Below are positions 30,234 through 40,936 of a stretch of DNA of 64,000 bases, one piece after another. The translations under genes were made by a program, and so were the position numbers. The notes under the pieces are model-generated. The model did not search any database and was not told the DNA's origin. It saw nothing but the letters and a program-made list of their open reading frames with translations. Within the stretch, counting starts at the first letter, position 1; each line of letters begins with the position of its first letter. The stretch comes from Skeletonema tropicum (lineage: Eukaryota; Bacillariophyta; Thalassiosirophyceae; Thalassiosirales; Thalassiosiraceae), in NCBI GenBank assembly GCA_037178625.1, contig CM074135.1:2792001-2856000 (forward strand), given 5' to 3'.

Positions 30234-32774
30234 ATGAGCCAAACTGCAGGCTCCGCCGCCCCCCTAAAACTATCCCAACTCCAAAACTTCTGCAAGCGAG
30301 ACCCAGCCGGCTACAAGGAAGATTACGATGCCCAATCTCGACGACTTACCTCCCTCGTGGGCATCTTACTCCTCTCGCCTAATGCAGATCCCAGTCCTAG
30401 CCTGGTGGAGTTGATTCAATTCATGGCGGCGGTGAGCTCGAGCAGTTATAAGGGCGTGGAGAGCGATCGAGTGGCTGCGCTGCTCATGGAGTTGTTAGTT
30501 GGCACTAGCAGCGGTAGCAGTGGCAGTGCATCATCATCATCATCAGCTAATACTACAGCCGCCACCATTCCATTACTGCAATCCACACTCCCCCTAGCAG
30601 CCCTCCAACTCCACCGTGACATCCGCAAGGCCTGCGTCTCGGCCCTCATCCTCATGCGCAACAAGGGTGCCGTGCCACCCCTCCGCCTCCTCCAATCCTT
30701 CTTCCAACTCATGGCAGTCGTCCCGGACAAAAACCTCCGTGAAAGTCTCTACCATCACATTGTCAATGATATACGCAACATTAACAAAAACGGCAAAAAG
30801 GATGAAAAATTAAATCGAACAATCCAATCCTTCTTCCATCGGATTGTTGCCGCCAGTGCCAATGAAAGTAGTACGGCTGGGGGGGGAGCAGAAGATTCTC
30901 CGACGGATTATGCAGCGAGGCGGGCAGTTCAAATGATTTGTGATTTGTATCGTCGGAATGTATGGAATGATGAACGGTCCGTCCATATCCTTGCCACTGC
31001 TGCGGCTAGTCCAAACTCCTCTGTGGCAAGTCGTGCCTTACGCTTCTTTCTCAATATTGAAGAGGCCATGGCATTAGATAAACAATCCAACGAGGCAAAG
31101 GAATGGGAAGGGATCGATAATATTAATTTGCACTTGCATTCCAAAAAGACTGCGGCGAAGAAGCGTGTGATCGAAAAGCAAATTAAAAATCGTCAAAAGA
31201 AGCAGAATGCACGTGAACATGGCATCATTGCCAATCGGGAGGATAGGGGAGTGGAGGCATCCAAGAAGTTGTTCCCAGCGATTGAATTACTGCATGACCC
31301 GCAGGGACTTGTTGAGACGATATTAAAGCGTATCAAAAGTTCCGGATCGAATACGTACAAGTTTGAAGTGAAGATGCTCATGTTGAACTTTGTCACACGT
31401 GTGGTTGGGAATCATGAATTGATTTTATTACCATTGTATCCATTGTTGCAACGGTACATGGGTGGACATCAACGTGACGTCACGGCAATTCTTGCCTATT
31501 CGGTCCAATCGTGTCATCAGTACGTCCCACCCGAAGAAATATACGGTATTCTCAAAACAATTGCTCACAATTTCATTACAGAACGGTGCTCGGAAGAACA
31601 AATGGCTGTGGGGATCAATGCCGTACGATCAATTTGTGCTCGTGTCCCATCGGTATTATCGACGGATGATGAGGATGGTGAAACCGATGAGGATGGAAGG
31701 GAGATTAGTTCCTCGTGGGATGTAGAGGCATTCACACGTGATTTGGCAGGGTATGCCAAGCATAAGGATCGATCCATCTCTATTGCGGGACGGGGTTGGG
31801 TGAATTTCATTCGGGAGGTGCATCCGTCGTTACTTCAGGGTAGGGATCGTGGATTGGTCGGTGCAGGATTACACAAGGCGGGTGAACGACCATTGCGGTA
31901 TGGTGAAGTTCGTGCTGCGTTGGGAGTGGAGGGTGCGGATCTTTTGGCGGCGTATGAGGCTTCCAAGAAGAAGAAGAGGAAGGAGAAGAAGAAGAGTGGC
32001 GATGATGGGAGTGATAGTGAGGGTGATGATGATGATGACTCTGAGAGCGGATGGGTGGAAATGAAGGATGGTGATGGGGATGATGACGATGATGAATCGG
32101 AAAGTGGATGGGTCGAAATGAAAGATGATGAAGATGAGAGTGATGAAGAAGCGCCCGACCTTGTCCTTCTCGGAGAGGATGACAATGTCGAAGGTAAAGA
32201 AGAGGAAGACGTTGATGGAGAAGAAAAAGGAGAAGAGATCGATTATTCCAAACTCTCCAAAGAGGAACGTGCAAAGATGCAGCAAGAAGTTTCGTCAACT
32301 CGTATCTTTACTGCTTCTGAGTTTGCCAAGATGCACAAATTGGTTGCTCGTCAGCAGCAGGCACGTAGAGACCCACGATTGGCTGCCAAGTTGAAGCGAG
32401 CTATTGCCAGGGGAGAGGAATTCGATGATATTAGTGATAGTGACGGTGATGATTCCGATGACGAGGATATCCACATCAAGGGAGCTGTCAATGCTACAGA
32501 TATCATGGCAGATGCTAAGAGAAAGAGGATGAGTAAGGCGGAGAAGTTGGAGAAGATTATCGAAGGCCGAATGAAGTTTGAGAGTAAGGAGCGAGCTGGA
32601 GGATCAACCAACACTGAAAAGAAGAGGAAGAAGAATTTTGCCATGTCGAAGTTCTCATTCGATACGAGGAAGAAGATGGGTGAGAAGAATACAGCCAAAA
32701 TGGGAAGGAAGCAAGAGAGAAGTAAGTTGGATGGGGGTGGACGTGATGCAAAGAAGCGTCGCCGAAAGTTTTAA
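30234..32774 (+). CDS. SDA1: SDA1 homologue, 60S ribosome biogenesis protein
   Basis: Single exon, 846 aa from the ATG at 30234 (AAAAAATGAGCC). An upstream in-frame ATG at 30036 would add 66 residues without family resemblance. SDA1 is a nucleolar HEAT-like protein needed for maturation and export of pre-60S particles; in yeast it was first linked to actin organisation. The start KLSQLQNFCKRDPAGYKEDY matches the family N-terminus. The central SDA1 core has FPAIELLHDPQG, YKFEVKMLMLNFVTRVVGNH, LLQRYMGGHQRDVT, YVPPEEIYGILKTIAHNF and AVGINAVRSICAR. Then come acidic tracts (GWVEMKD repeated twice), KRAIARGEEF, and a basic, nucleolar-type C-terminus (KKRRRKF). Length is close to that of other SDA1 proteins. 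Confidence 0.95.
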   Translation: MSQTAGSAAPLKLSQLQNFCKRDPAGYKEDYDAQSRRLTSLVGILLLSPNADPSPSLVELIQFMAAVSSSSYKGVESDRVAALLMELLVGTSSGSSGSASSSSSANTTAATIPLLQSTLPLAALQLHRDIRKACVSALILMRNKGAVPPLRLLQSFFQLMAVVPDKNLRESLYHHIVNDIRNINKNGKKDEKLNRTIQSFFHRIVAASANESSTAGGGAEDSPTDYAARRAVQMICDLYRRNVWNDERSVHILATAAASPNSSVASRALRFFLNIEEAMALDKQSNEAKEWEGIDNINLHLHSKKTAAKKRVIEKQIKNRQKKQNAREHGIIANREDRGVEASKKLFPAIELLHDPQGLVETILKRIKSSGSNTYKFEVKMLMLNFVTRVVGNHELILLPLYPLLQRYMGGHQRDVTAILAYSVQSCHQYVPPEEIYGILKTIAHNFITERCSEEQMAVGINAVRSICARVPSVLSTDDEDGETDEDGREISSSWDVEAFTRDLAGYAKHKDRSISIAGRGWVNFIREVHPSLLQGRDRGLVGAGLHKAGERPLRYGEVRAALGVEGADLLAAYEASKKKKRKEKKKSGDDGSDSEGDDDDDSESGWVEMKDGDGDDDDDESESGWVEMKDDEDESDEEAPDLVLLGEDDNVEGKEEEDVDGEEKGEEIDYSKLSKEERAKMQQEVSSTRIFTASEFAKMHKLVARQQQARRDPRLAAKLKRAIARGEEFDDISDSDGDDSDDEDIHIKGAVNATDIMADAKRKRMSKAEKLEKIIEGRMKFESKERAGGSTNTEKKRKKNFAMSKFSFDTRKKMGEKNTAKMGRKQERSKLDGGGRDAKKRRRKF

Positions 32775-32941
32775 CTTGATCATTAGCTCTATAAGTTATG
32801 CTATGTGCGCAGTAATGGGTGTATATGTGACTAGATTTTACGCGGCTAACAGACGAGAGATAAATACACTTGGACTTAGCTTTTTAGCTCATTATTCCCA
32901 GGCCATCAAGCAACTTTTAATAAGATGAATAGCTAATTCTC

Positions 32942-33258
32942 CGATACCAACCTGGTCAATACCATTCTTTCCAGGAGATTACATCGAAGAAGACACTCAT
33001 CGCCGAATGGGAGGACGTATCTTGAAATTCTTCATGTATCTGAATGATGTCGAAAAAGGTGGAGAGACAGAGTTCTCACCTCTCAATCCAACCATCAAGG
33101 TTGAACCCAAGAAAGGCAAAGCGCATATCTGGGCCAATGTTCTTGACAGTGATCGGTATAAGACGAAAGGGTTTGGCACGAGGGTCATACCGTGCATGAG
33201 GGTGAAAAGCATGCTGCGAATATCTGGATTCTCATGAGAGATGCCAGAACATAACCCC
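32942..33258 (+). pseudogene. Prolyl 4-hydroxylase fragment
   Basis: GDYIEEDTHRRMGGRILKFF, MYLNDVEKGGETEFSPL and KPKKGKA-like/WANVLDSDRYKT are the core of the 2-oxoglutarate/Fe(II) prolyl 4-hydroxylase catalytic domain. A frame change near 33178 follows, after which HEGHTVHEGEKHAANIWILM gives the distal His and Lys region. The HxD pair expected before GGRI is missing (the position reads PGD). There is no N-terminal part nearby. It is a decayed 3' fragment lying 170 bp after SDA1. Confidence 0.75.
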
Positions 33259-33399
33259 TGTGGAGAACAAACGTTATGATTGAGATTGAGATGTAATGAT
33301 TTAGGTAGAGTAGATGATATAATATTAGAGATGATAGAGACAACACAGTAAAAGTTATTCCACATTTTATACTTAGATCTTCTCTCCTGACCTAGAAAG

Positions 33400-35293
33400 T
33401 GCAGATTTCATCAAGAGTCTTTCACCTTCAAGTAGAAAGAAGGAGGAATGCATACTGCAATTGTTTGATAATTTGGATCTCACACCATGCCCTACAGATT
33501 TGCTTGTCTCTACAACAATCGTACCAAACCATCGTCCCATTCACTCTCTATTGCATCCAGCTTTCTCGTCATCTTTCCATTCTGGGTTGAACAACCAATA
33601 TCGGAACATTGTCATTCATCTATGTACAGAGAAATGTTCTACATATCAAAAGGAGAATCCTGCTTCGAATTCAAACGGGTTCAAAACGACACTTGTGACT
33701 ACATTTAGCTTGATTCATTATGTCACTCCGACCCCCGATACCTGACTAGGCTTCTCGGTTGGTTCACATTTCGCACATCACAGCCTCGGCCGAGTTGTTG
33801 GTTGTTGGACTTTGGCTACCGATTTATCGGTCGAAAAGACAAATAATCAACATACACCGAACTGGTCGTCCTTCTTTTCTCCTAGTGGCCATTCCATTGC
33901 TACTCCTCCTCATATTGGGACGATGCAACGCTCGCTGCTACGTCACGGAAATTCTTCGTCTTCTCTTGACCTTGACTATCCCATGATGCAGAGCACCATT
34001 CACAACGATGACAACAGCAACATACGACTCCTATGTACCAGCAGCTGCCTCACATCCACATCCACGTCAATCCAGCCCGCCCCTTCGAATGCGGAGTCGT
34101 ATTCTTCTACGACATTCTTCTCACTACAGGTGCTTCATTAATAAGTATGCATCGCATTCTGCGTCCAAGAAGGAGCTAAGACTATACAGGTTAGCGCGGC
34201 TTGAACTCAGTTCCATTTCTGTTTCTGTCAATTTTGCCTGCCAACAGCTTGTCTAAATAGATTTATTGTCACGACTCTAGAAAGCTCGTTTGCGGTCTAA
34301 TCTTATTATGAATTGTACACCGTTGACGTTAAAGAGTTGGACAGTCATAGAGCTGTCTCCGTATGAAATGACTTGAGGGAAGGTCTTCCTCTGCGGAATT
34401 GCAACGCGGCCAAAATCCTATACCTATGGCCTCTTCATCAAAGCATTCCACGATGCTGGTAGTGATGGACGACGTGATGATGATAATGATGGCACGAACA
34501 ACAAACACTTGCAAGACGAGAGTGCTAACAACGATGCTAATGAAAGAGAAGGAGGAGATTGTCGTGAGCCTCAGACCAGAGATGATGGTGATGGGCTGAT
34601 AGCTTTTCTAAATGATTGAGACGAGATGTTTACAAAGACGAAGAGGGTGAAGGAGGTGAAGTGATAGATGACATGACGTATCTTCCTGCATCATTTGGCA
34701 ACGATGACCATGTTGGAAATTTGCTTCCATCTCCCACAAAAGCAGAAGGAATGATGAATGAACTTCGAGCATTGGTGGCATTGCACTTGTCCCTTGGGCA
34801 AGCCATGGAACGATGAGAAAATAACTCTCTCATACGCAGGTAGCGGTAACGAAGAACGACACTACACAACTGCAGAGGATAATCATTGTGCCATTTTGTT
34901 CAGGTCCGAGATACAAACTATCTCCTTCAAAACCTGCAGAAATGATATATTCAAAGCTGTCGAAATCTTCTCCGCACTTCACCTCACTGATGGATAGAAG
35001 TAGAAAGTTTGAGATGATTGCCATTGATCGAGAACACATAAATGACCATGTTAAAGCTTTTATGACCATTCGATATACTCTTATTTGATAAAATAGCTGT
35101 GTGCTTTCGGCTTCGATTGCTTGCTGTGTACAATAAGTATCATGATGATTGGTATTTATCATTGACAGAGTTGTGGATGGGAAGTGAAGGAGCTCTTGTG
35201 TTGACAAGTATAGACGGCAGTAGCATTGTATTGTTTCGGCCAAAAAACTTTGATTGTCAAGCTTGTCAAACTCGTGTTCCATCTGAGCAATAA
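33400..35293 (+). CDS. Possible multi-exon gene, unrecognised
   Basis: Successive plus-strand frames have coding-like composition: 33401-33745 (SLSPSSRKKEECILQLFDNL, LVSTTIVPNHRPIHSLLHPA), 33812-34141 (ends next to TCACTACAGGTGC), about 34430-34600 (Asp/Asn rich), 34616-34816 (DDMTYLPASFGNDDHVGNLL, LRALVALHLSLGQAME), 34888-35088 (FCSGPRYKLSPSKPAEMIYS, SRKFEMIAIDREHINDHVKA) and 35099-35293 (WMGSEGALVLTSIDGSSIVL). They could be exons of one gene, but splice sites are not convincing and no family is recognised. The long minus-strand frame 34830-35507 is taken as a shadow. Confidence 0.3.
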
Positions 35294-35639
35294 AGAGGGA
35301 AATGAAGATAGGGAAGGAACGGCATAACACATCAATGGCTAATGCCAATCCCTTGTTGCATGAGTCATTGATGGCCGTCACGGAAATCTTGTAACACCGC
35401 TGATTTGTTGTTTGTTGCAGAGTTTGTGGCAGACGCAGCGGCCTCATATGTAGCAACGGTGGCAGTTGTCTGTCAAAGTTCTGATGTTCGAAATATCCTG
35501 ACAGCACTGTATTGCTGGAGAAACGCAGAGATAAGTAAAGTATATCGTAACTTTTGCTTGATGCGAAAATGTGTGTGATGCGAAAATGTGTTCAACTTCA
35601 ACATCACTCGGTACTCGAAATGTCCACCAAAATCGCTCA

Positions 35640-35775
35640 CAAAAAATCAATCATGCCGACCATCGCAACGTTAATTCAATCATGCCGACCAAAAGCACCG
35701 GAGAGCCATTCATTCAATCATGCCGACAGACAGCATCGTGAGGAGCTCTCACAGCCATTCATTCAATCATGGATG
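35640..35775. repeat. Degenerate tandem repeat CATTCAATCATGCCGAC
   Basis: AATCATGCCGAC occurs four times with spacing 24-40 bp, followed by a fifth variant (AATCATGGATGG). The plus ORF through it (35554-36063) is low complexity and probably not a gene. Confidence 0.7.
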
Positions 35776-36078
35776 GCAAATTGCTGTTGCAAGCCTCATG
35801 CCGCTGCTTGCTGTGCTCATAATTTTTCATCGAGCAAACTGTCAACATCATTCGCTACCAAACCACCATGTCGGCCAACTCTCCACCCTCCGCTGGCCGG
35901 CCGCTTGCTATACTACCGCTGCCTCCCAACAGCGCTCACCCGCAAACATCACCGCCGCCTTGAAGCAGGCTCCGCCGCTAACGACTGCAACCGACGATCG
36001 ATGATTACAGGTGAGTTACAACCGATTCATGATCCCCTGTCCGCTTTTGGTTTTGATGGATGATCGAGCAACAACTTC

Positions 36079-36257
36079 AGCGCCGAGGAAAGCCGGCGCT
36101 ATACAAATTGGCCCAGCACCGTGGAAGCCGGTGCTATACAAATTGGCCCAGCACCGTGGAAGCCGGTGCTATACAAATCGGCCCAGGGCTCAGTCCCAGC
36201 ACCGAGGCAAGGCCGGTGCTATACAAATAAGGCCCATCGCCGAGGTTAGCCGGCGAT
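36079..36257. repeat. Hairpin minisatellite, five units with compensatory changes
   Basis: Units at 36079-36100, 36115-36135, 36150-36170, 36198-36220 and 36236-36257 are each a 7-bp stem, a 7-9 nt loop and the complementary strand: AGCGCCG/CGGCGCT, AGCACCG/CGGTGCT (three times) and ATCGCCG/CGGCGAT. Spacers are ATACAAATTGGCCC-like. Sequence in the stem changes but pairing is kept. Confidence 0.9.
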
Positions 36258-37239
36258 TAATCAAATTGGCCCAGCTTTTCTTTGCGCCTTCGGGTGTACT
36301 CGATTTGGGGTTCCGAGAGAGATAGTAACGGTCGGTTTCCAAGGTTGGTCACGGTGGCCTTCGAAGGTGCTGAGAGGCTTAAACAGAGTGTTCGTCCTCC
36401 TCAGGGAAAGATTGGCACAGTTCCTTTAGGGTTTGCTAGACCATAAATCCGTCGCTAAACTACCGTTCGATCTCGTTGAAAAGCATCTCCACCAACATTT
36501 TTAAATCTTTGTTGTGTTTGTCTGCTGTCTCTTTGTATTTTGCATCTCTAATGAATCTTTGTTTTGTTTCCTATCTCTAAAAACAGTGCTTGGCAATTCA
36601 TATAGAGGCACTCTCTTCGCTACGCAAGCTACACAGCTACCGTCCATACATCCACCGCAACTCGGACCAAGCAGAGACTCTTGACGAAAGGCCTTATTAG
36701 CAGGGCAGGAACAAGACGGCAAGTTTAGTTTGATCAATCGAGTAGGGCCTGCTCTCAAGTTGTTGCGTCCATTGCCGTCGCGTGTCTTGCGGGACATTAT
36801 TTGCTGCCTCTCTCTAGATATAGAGAGACGGGATGATTGGGAATTGACGTTTCTGTCTGCGTAGGTCGTAGAATGAAAGTTAGATAATGTGTCTCAGTTT
36901 GTCAGATGTATTTATGGAATAAGTCCAATTCCCCTGCTAGCTTGATCTTATGCTCGACCCTCTTGAGATCCACTCAACAAGTGTGTACGTCACGCTCGGT
37001 TCCAATACACATCACTCGGTCGATCATTCGTCCTCGTCTCTACTTGCTGCTTTCATTGTCCTTCCGCTTGCATAGCAGAGTATCGAGAGGCAAGAGTGCG
37101 TTCTTGAAACTTCCCTCCGACAAAAATGACACACATAACCTCGCTAATTTATGCCTCTCTTTGCAAATTGACATCGACTCTGTACCACCAAACACATCAT
37201 GTTGCTGCAATGGCATTCAACCTAACATAGAGAACAATA
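36258..37239. other. Intergenic
   Basis: No supported gene. A minus frame at 36501-36797 has six cysteines (SCSCP, CGGCMDGSCVACVAK) but no recognisable family; status open. Confidence 0.4.
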
Positions 37240-37674
37240 GTGATGTCATCAATGATGATGGCAGCCAAGCCGCCTAACCATCTCAGTGCCCCTCGCACCA
37301 CACAACAACACCTTCACGATGAAGAAGTAGACGAAGATGAAATCATCCCCAACCAAATGCTCCTCTATCGCAACCTCAGCATCTCCAATTGGTCCACCGC
37401 CCTCAAATCCCTCCACGATCATCCCCTCTCAGCATCAATATGGATCATCAATCGACATGGGAGGATGCTCCCCCTCCACGCGGCACTGTTGTACGGTGCT
37501 CCATCTCATGTCACGCTAAAATTACTAAACGCGTATCCGACTGCCGCACAAGAGAAGGATTTGCAGGGAAGGCTTCCGATTCATATTGCTGCTTCCATGG
37601 CGGCGATTGTGTCGGTAGATGATGACTTTCAATGTGTTTTGAATGAATTGGTGAGGAGTTATCCGGAGGGTTAG
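37240..37674 (+). CDS. Ankyrin-repeat-like protein, short or truncated (144 aa)
   Basis: After a Met-rich start and an acidic stretch (DEEVDEDEI) come two ankyrin-type units: INRHGRMLPLHAALLYGAPS with VTLKLLNAYPTAAQEKD, and LQGRLPIHIAASMAAIV. The pattern xGxLPLHxA...V..LL.AYPxAA..KD is common in diatom ankyrin proteins. The frame stops right after SYPEG, where another repeat would be expected, so the gene is probably 3'-truncated or continues through an intron I cannot place. Binding partner unknown. Confidence 0.55.
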   Translation: MMSSMMMAAKPPNHLSAPRTTQQHLHDEEVDEDEIIPNQMLLYRNLSISNWSTALKSLHDHPLSASIWIINRHGRMLPLHAALLYGAPSHVTLKLLNAYPTAAQEKDLQGRLPIHIAASMAAIVSVDDDFQCVLNELVRSYPEG

Positions 37675-37972
37675 TGGGTGCCGGATGATAAGTAGTGCCA
37701 CATACCTCCTATATACATTACTGGGTGCGCTTCTCCAGAAGCCTTCATCGCCGATTTTGTTCTTGATCATGCTGTTCACAAGCAAGCTTCAGCTGCTCTG
37801 ATGGGATTGCGTTGGCAGTCAACGACTGCTGCCAAAGCCACTCCGATTCATCCACAACCGCTCTGCACTCTGCTGCACTTGCTTTGCTTGTTTATTACTT
37901 CCTCTTTCCAACCTCAGCAGTTGGACACGCACAAAATACCGTATATCTACAAAATACATATGGTGTGTGAAG

Positions 37973-38519
37973 ATGGCAGAGAGAACCAAACATCATGCAG
38001 AAAATACGAAGAAGTCAAGGACGAGAAATAAAAGGACGACTTCCAACAATACTAATGCTCCAGATCAAAGCGATAAGAATCATGAATGTTATACTCGCGG
38101 ACCCCGTGAATTATTCATAAACGGTGGACATGTGTATGGAGGCCAAACGACAAATCATACACATGGTATTTCTGGTCTCATGGAAATGAAATATGAATCC
38201 AGTACTACAAGCAGCAAAAACAATCATGATGATTACGATGAGGAATTTTTGGAAAAGTTTACAAATGGCTCTAATATTGGAAATTATACAAAGATTGCAG
38301 CAGATAAGATCCTTGCTCCCTATTTATTCAAATGTGGAGAACGACTATGGTGTGGCGGAGATTGTACAGGAGCACACATTCTCATAATGACATGTGTCAA
38401 TTGTGCAGAGAGACAGCAACTACTTTCGAAACAAGAATTGCAAAAGATTGTTCAAATGGCAAATGTTGATCGAGCCAATGCAGAAATGTTGGTCAAGTCT
38501 GGCTTTGCGAGAGATTTGT
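37973..38519 (+). CDS. Unrecognised gene, 3' part lost in the assembly gap
   Basis: From the ATG at 37973 an open frame of 182 codons runs into the N block. It is Lys/Asn/Thr rich at the start, then more globular with an EEFLEKFTNGSNIG segment and a Cys-containing stretch (FKCGERLWCGGDC, then MTCVNCAERQQ) that could bind metal. A helical segment follows. No family recognised. The end of the gene, or its loss, cannot be judged from this window. Confidence 0.5.
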
Positions 38520-39019
38520 NNNNNNNNNNNNNNNNNNNNNNNNNNNNNNNNNNNNNNNNNNNNNNNNNNNNNNNNNNNNNNNNNNNNNNNNNNNNNNNNN
38601 NNNNNNNNNNNNNNNNNNNNNNNNNNNNNNNNNNNNNNNNNNNNNNNNNNNNNNNNNNNNNNNNNNNNNNNNNNNNNNNNNNNNNNNNNNNNNNNNNNNN
38701 NNNNNNNNNNNNNNNNNNNNNNNNNNNNNNNNNNNNNNNNNNNNNNNNNNNNNNNNNNNNNNNNNNNNNNNNNNNNNNNNNNNNNNNNNNNNNNNNNNNN
38801 NNNNNNNNNNNNNNNNNNNNNNNNNNNNNNNNNNNNNNNNNNNNNNNNNNNNNNNNNNNNNNNNNNNNNNNNNNNNNNNNNNNNNNNNNNNNNNNNNNNN
38901 NNNNNNNNNNNNNNNNNNNNNNNNNNNNNNNNNNNNNNNNNNNNNNNNNNNNNNNNNNNNNNNNNNNNNNNNNNNNNNNNNNNNNNNNNNNNNNNNNNNN
39001 NNNNNNNNNNNNNNNNNNN
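38520..39019. other. Assembly gap (500 N)
   Basis: Exactly 500 N, a usual placeholder length, so the true distance is unknown. Frames spanning it are artefacts. Confidence 1.
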
Positions 39020-39239
39020 CGGCTGCATATGTTCATTTGAATGATATAGAGTCATAAGTAACAGGAGTAAAAACAAACTCGTGTATGATTTCATGTTTAG
39101 TTGAGACTCTTATCTAAAGACGAAAGCTGGAGACTTGGCTATTCCCCAGCACCCAACACTACAACACGCTATTGCTTCATTTATACTGCTCCATTCATTC
39201 TTCACAATTGATAGTTCAACCATTACTTCTTTGTCTGCC

Positions 39240-40157
39240 CTACCTTTGGGGCAACTTACTCATAGCCTCACCCAAAACGACGCAAACCTTTTTGTGCGAT
39301 GGCCAAGCAACCTTCTGGCATTCACTGGAACAGTAATAAACCGAACGGCACCGTTCGCAATGCATCAATTTACTCCGTTCCGCCTTCCTATCGGGGAGAG
39401 GGCAGTCTTTATTACTGCAAATACCCATCTTTACGATGGACTTGAATTCCTTGTGCCGTTTATCCAAGCATTTGCAAGGGATGCGCTTCTTGAAGAAACT
39501 AACAATGGTGTGTTCGTCACAGGTATCGCTTGATAATTCTTCAATTTTGCCATGTCTCCTTGATTGGAGAGTTCCACATGTCAATATGGTTCTCCAAAAC
39601 TCAAACATATTCGCGAACATTGCCGATTGACGAGCAAGATCGTCTTTCCCCCCTACTAATAACATGTTCGTCCCTTCTGCCAAGAAATAGGATGTAATCA
39701 GTTGCAACATGTCGGGATTCTTCATCACTTCTACCCCTCCCCTATTTTTCGTTGCGTGGAGAGCATTTTTGAATGCATCGTCGACCTTGAGACTGTTTTT
39801 ATTGCCAGCAGTGTATTCACGTACAAATGACCGAACGAACCCTGCACAAACGTGTCCTCTGGGCCATGGAGCAAATCCATGATCACAACATACGTCCGAA
39901 CTATTGTCATCATGATTATTATTTCTAGCGGCGGCTGCTTCTTCTTCTAGCTTTTTCCTTTCCGCAGAGGCGAGATTGATGGCTTCTTCCAACAACACAT
40001 CCTCATCATCTTGGTCGTTTTTTTTGCCGTTGTTACTGATCTGCAGCCGCTGCATCTGAGATTCGACATCATTATTTTTCACATCACTGCCCGCACTATT
40101 CTTCCCACTTTTGGCTGCCCCCCGTGCCTTGCCTTTCGCCCTTTTCTTTGATGGCAT
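39240..40157 (-). CDS. MYND zinc-finger protein (305 aa)
   Basis: Single exon. Lys/Ala-rich N-terminus (KKRAKGKARGAAKSGK), acidic helix (EDVLLEEAINLASAERKKLEEE), then a central region with CDHGFAPWPRGHVCAGFVRSF and IPCKCLDKRHKE. A C-terminal MYND finger at 247-292 has C247, C252, C267, C270, C276, C280, H288 and C292. MYND fingers bind proline-rich partner peptides. The CDHGF...F...IPCxCLD...MYND order is one I recall from many diatom proteins; their function is unknown. No SET domain, so it is not a SMYD methyltransferase. Probably nuclear or cytosolic. Confidence 0.85.
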   Translation of the reverse strand: MPSKKRAKGKARGAAKSGKNSAGSDVKNNDVESQMQRLQISNNGKKNDQDDEDVLLEEAINLASAERKKLEEEAAAARNNNHDDNSSDVCCDHGFAPWPRGHVCAGFVRSFVREYTAGNKNSLKVDDAFKNALHATKNRGGVEVMKNPDMLQLITSYFLAEGTNMLLVGGKDDLARQSAMFANMFEFWRTILTCGTLQSRRHGKIEELSSDTCDEHTIVSFFKKRIPCKCLDKRHKEFKSIVKMGICSNKDCPLPDRKAERSKLMHCERCRSVYYCSSECQKVAWPSHKKVCVVLGEAMSKLPQR

Positions 40158-40737
40158 TTTGCGCTGCGTTGACAGCAGAGGGAGTTGTTGCCCTCAAATA
40201 CTTTCCTCTCCGCAATCTATAGTATTGGGAGGGTCAACCACAGGTAGTAGAATCAGAATAAAAGATCCCAAGAGTTCTGGGTTCTGGAGCTCCATCTTGT
40301 GACTTGTGATTGTAGGAGTACCAAAAAGTGATGAGTAAAAAATTCAAATGCTCAAACCGCGCACTGATTGGGCCCTTCTCCCCATTCAATCGAGAAATGT
40401 CGGAGAAGGAAGACGAAGGGTGCCCATTTTACTCTTTTGACGTTTTGAATGAGTCTTTAAATAGGGGTATGTGATAGATATTTTTATCAAATTTATGAAG
40501 AGGGGTACAAATATTGAGAAGAGATGATACATAGGGTAGCTTCTCCAACAATTTGGATTTCGAACGAGAAAGAATCCCATGGAACCGGCATCGACTCCGA
40601 GCCCGCCAACGCCACACAAAAATCGATTTGAATTTTGTTGTCAGCCACACTTTCACATTCTTGCCATAATTTTTTCAATTCATAATTCGTTACATCGTCA
40701 TTTCTAACGTTGCCTCTCTCTCCAGAGATCATCACCA

Positions 40738-40918
40738 GTAAGTCAGCTGCCTTTATTGTTATTATTATTACCATTATTCTTCCTGCCGCCGCCGATGATC
40801 CGCTAACGTTGCTTCATCTTCTCGCTGCCTGCCCGCCCGCCCGACGCCGCCGACTTGCTCCGCAACAATTATTGCATCGGCCCGGCAACGGTCATTTCTC
40901 CACTACGCCGCTGCTCAG
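40738..40918 (+). other. Probable 5'-UTR intron of PKASK gene 1
   Basis: CACCA|GTAAGTCA donor and GCTGCTCAG acceptor, 18 bp before the ATG. The same donor context (GAGATCATCACCAGTAAGTC) and a CTCAG acceptor at the same place occur before PKASK gene 2. Confidence 0.55.
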
Positions 40919-40936
40919 ACTACCTTCCTTTCCATC

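Noticed and set aside
31807..32298. His/Ser-rich minus frames opposite SDA1
   Set aside because: They are complements of the acidic Asp/Glu codon tracts of SDA1.
34830..35507. 225-codon minus-strand frame
   Set aside because: It lies opposite plus-strand frames that look more protein-like (IYSKLSKSSP..., WMGSEGALVLTS...) and shows no recognisable motif; probably a shadow, though it cannot be excluded.
36079..36257. CRISPR-like array of short palindromic repeats
   Set aside because: The spacers are themselves repeated and the genome is eukaryotic; it is a hairpin minisatellite.
39135..39533. 132-codon plus frame after the gap
   Set aside because: It is mostly the complement of the MYND gene, whose zinc ligands are intact.
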